Shown here in pieces: positions 4,897 to 5,328 of a DNA stretch of 5,328 bases. The position numbers were made by a program, and so were the translations under genes. The DNA lies in NCBI GenBank assembly GCA_036510575.1, contig DATCDR010000001.1:1-5328 (forward strand), given 5' to 3'. How positions within the stretch are numbered: position 1 is the stretch's first letter; each line of letters opens with the position of its first letter. Below the pieces are notes generated by a model, which was given only the letters and a program-made list of their open reading frames with translations, searched no databases and had not been told where the DNA came from. This stretch comes from DATCDR01 sp036510575 (GTDB lineage Bacteria > Actinomycetota > Acidimicrobiia > Acidimicrobiales > Bog-793).

Positions 4897-5328
4897 TTGC
4901 GTCCTCAGCGACTTGGCGGCGTCCCTTTACCGCGCACCGGCTTTGCAGAGCGCGAGCCGGCCAAGAGTTGCAGCGAAGAGATGGGCAACAGAACAGGCAC
5001 GGCTTTATCGCGTCACGGCGACCGGTTGATTGCCGCCTTCTGAGTGGCGCTGGCGCGTCCTCAGCAGGGTCGGGCAGCGGACCCGTTTTCAGTCGTCGGT
5101 GTCGACGTCGGTGTTCGACGCCTCGCCACGGTGGCGACGCCCGCCGGCGTCGTGGCGGTCGTTTTGAACCCGGCTCCGCTCGCGAAGCGACTCTCCGAGC
5201 TTCGACGGCTCAGCCGCCAGCGTTCGCGTCGAAACAGAGGCTCGTCCCGTTACCTGGCGGCGAACCACAAGATTTCCCGCCTCCATGCCGAGGTGGGCAA
5301 CATCCGCAAACACCACGTCCATGTCCTT
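4897..5328 (+). pseudogene. tnpB: TnpB (IS200/IS605 OrfB) remnant, 5'-truncated with in-frame stop, continues past window
   Basis: TnpB is the RNA-guided RuvC nuclease carried by IS200/IS605-type elements. From 5092 the frame reads VVGVDVGVRRLATVATP, the RuvC-I block with its catalytic Asp (codon 5104-5106), then the basic helical stretch LSELRRLSRQRSRR and RLHAEVGNIRKHHVH, all typical of TnpB. The frame's nearest upstream stop is TGA at 5041-5043, but TnpB-like sequence continues in the same frame before it. VPLPRTG, EREPAK and then TALSRHGDRLIAAF correspond to the family's V-x-LP-x-G and SR-x-GRW-x-VSF segments ahead of RuvC-I. Resemblance can be followed to about 4897, where a TAG closes the frame. 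The N-terminal region of well over 100 residues is missing. The GTG at 5044 lacks a ribosome binding site. RuvC-II, RuvC-III, the zinc ribbon and any guide RNA would lie beyond the right edge, so whether the rest is intact is unknown. No tnpA or element end is seen on the left. Confidence 0.8.
4937..4960 (+). terminator. Weak hairpin downstream of the ThDP gene
   Basis: CCGGCT (4937-4942) and AGCCGG (4955-4960) form a six-base GC-rich stem with a 12-base loop, 47 bases after the TAG. No T-run follows, so it is a poor intrinsic terminator. It also lies inside the TnpB-like remnant. It is the only hairpin I see that could end the ThDP transcript. Confidence 0.2.

Noticed and set aside
2648..5043. 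Two genes (antiporter and TnpB) carry in-frame TGA, suggesting TGA might be read as Trp in this organism.
   Set aside because: Gdt1 and the antiporter both end at TGA at the right family length, Trp is encoded by TGG throughout the intact genes, and TnpB is also N-terminally truncated. Independent mutation or error is simpler.
5089..5322. Minus-strand open frame of 77 codons.
   Set aside because: It is the complement of the TnpB coding sequence, whose plus-strand translation carries clear RuvC-I features.

Overview
The window is GC-rich DNA, by eye, from a free-living bacterium. The Gdt1-type exporter has the ELPDKT / EWGDLTQ motif pair that I associate with actinobacterial members. Strong purine-rich ribosome binding sites and GC-rich third codon positions fit a high-GC actinobacterium-like host, perhaps a soil or metagenomic genome. 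That assignment is inference.

Layout from left to right. Positions 1-233 hold no gene I can support. A minus-strand unit covers 1000-234: a yybP-ykoY (Mn2+) riboswitch aptamer at 996-896, an expression platform with a strong hairpin and a candidate anti-Shine-Dalgarno pairing at 901-836, and a six-helix Gdt1/UPF0016 manganese exporter at 830-234. Positions 1001-1333 are a spacer. A second minus-strand gene, 2833-1334, is a DHA2-family (EmrB/QacA type) drug:H+ antiporter of normal length, broken by one in-frame TGA where the family has a conserved Trp. A spacer of about 350 bp (2834-3183) separates it from a divergent plus-strand gene at 3184-4890, an intact ThDP-dependent enzyme of the acetolactate-synthase-like superfamily. 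Seven bases after that stop codon, the plus strand starts to resemble the middle of a TnpB (IS200/IS605 OrfB). This TnpB has no N-terminal region, carries an in-frame TGA, and runs off the right edge.

Functionally, the clearest module is the manganese unit. Mn2+ binding to the aptamer should raise production of the exporter, and the leader contains base pairing that explains how: the 3' strand of P1 can alternatively pair with the exporter's ribosome binding site. The divergent transporter and ThDP enzyme could once have served one metabolic task, but nothing in the sequence proves it. The right end looks like transposon debris that landed or decayed directly behind the ThDP gene. I see no CRISPR array, tRNA, rRNA or complete mobile element, and I do not find a wholly new system here. 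The most useful items are the riboswitch with its switching model, the single-codon break in the transporter, and the hidden upstream extension of the TnpB remnant.
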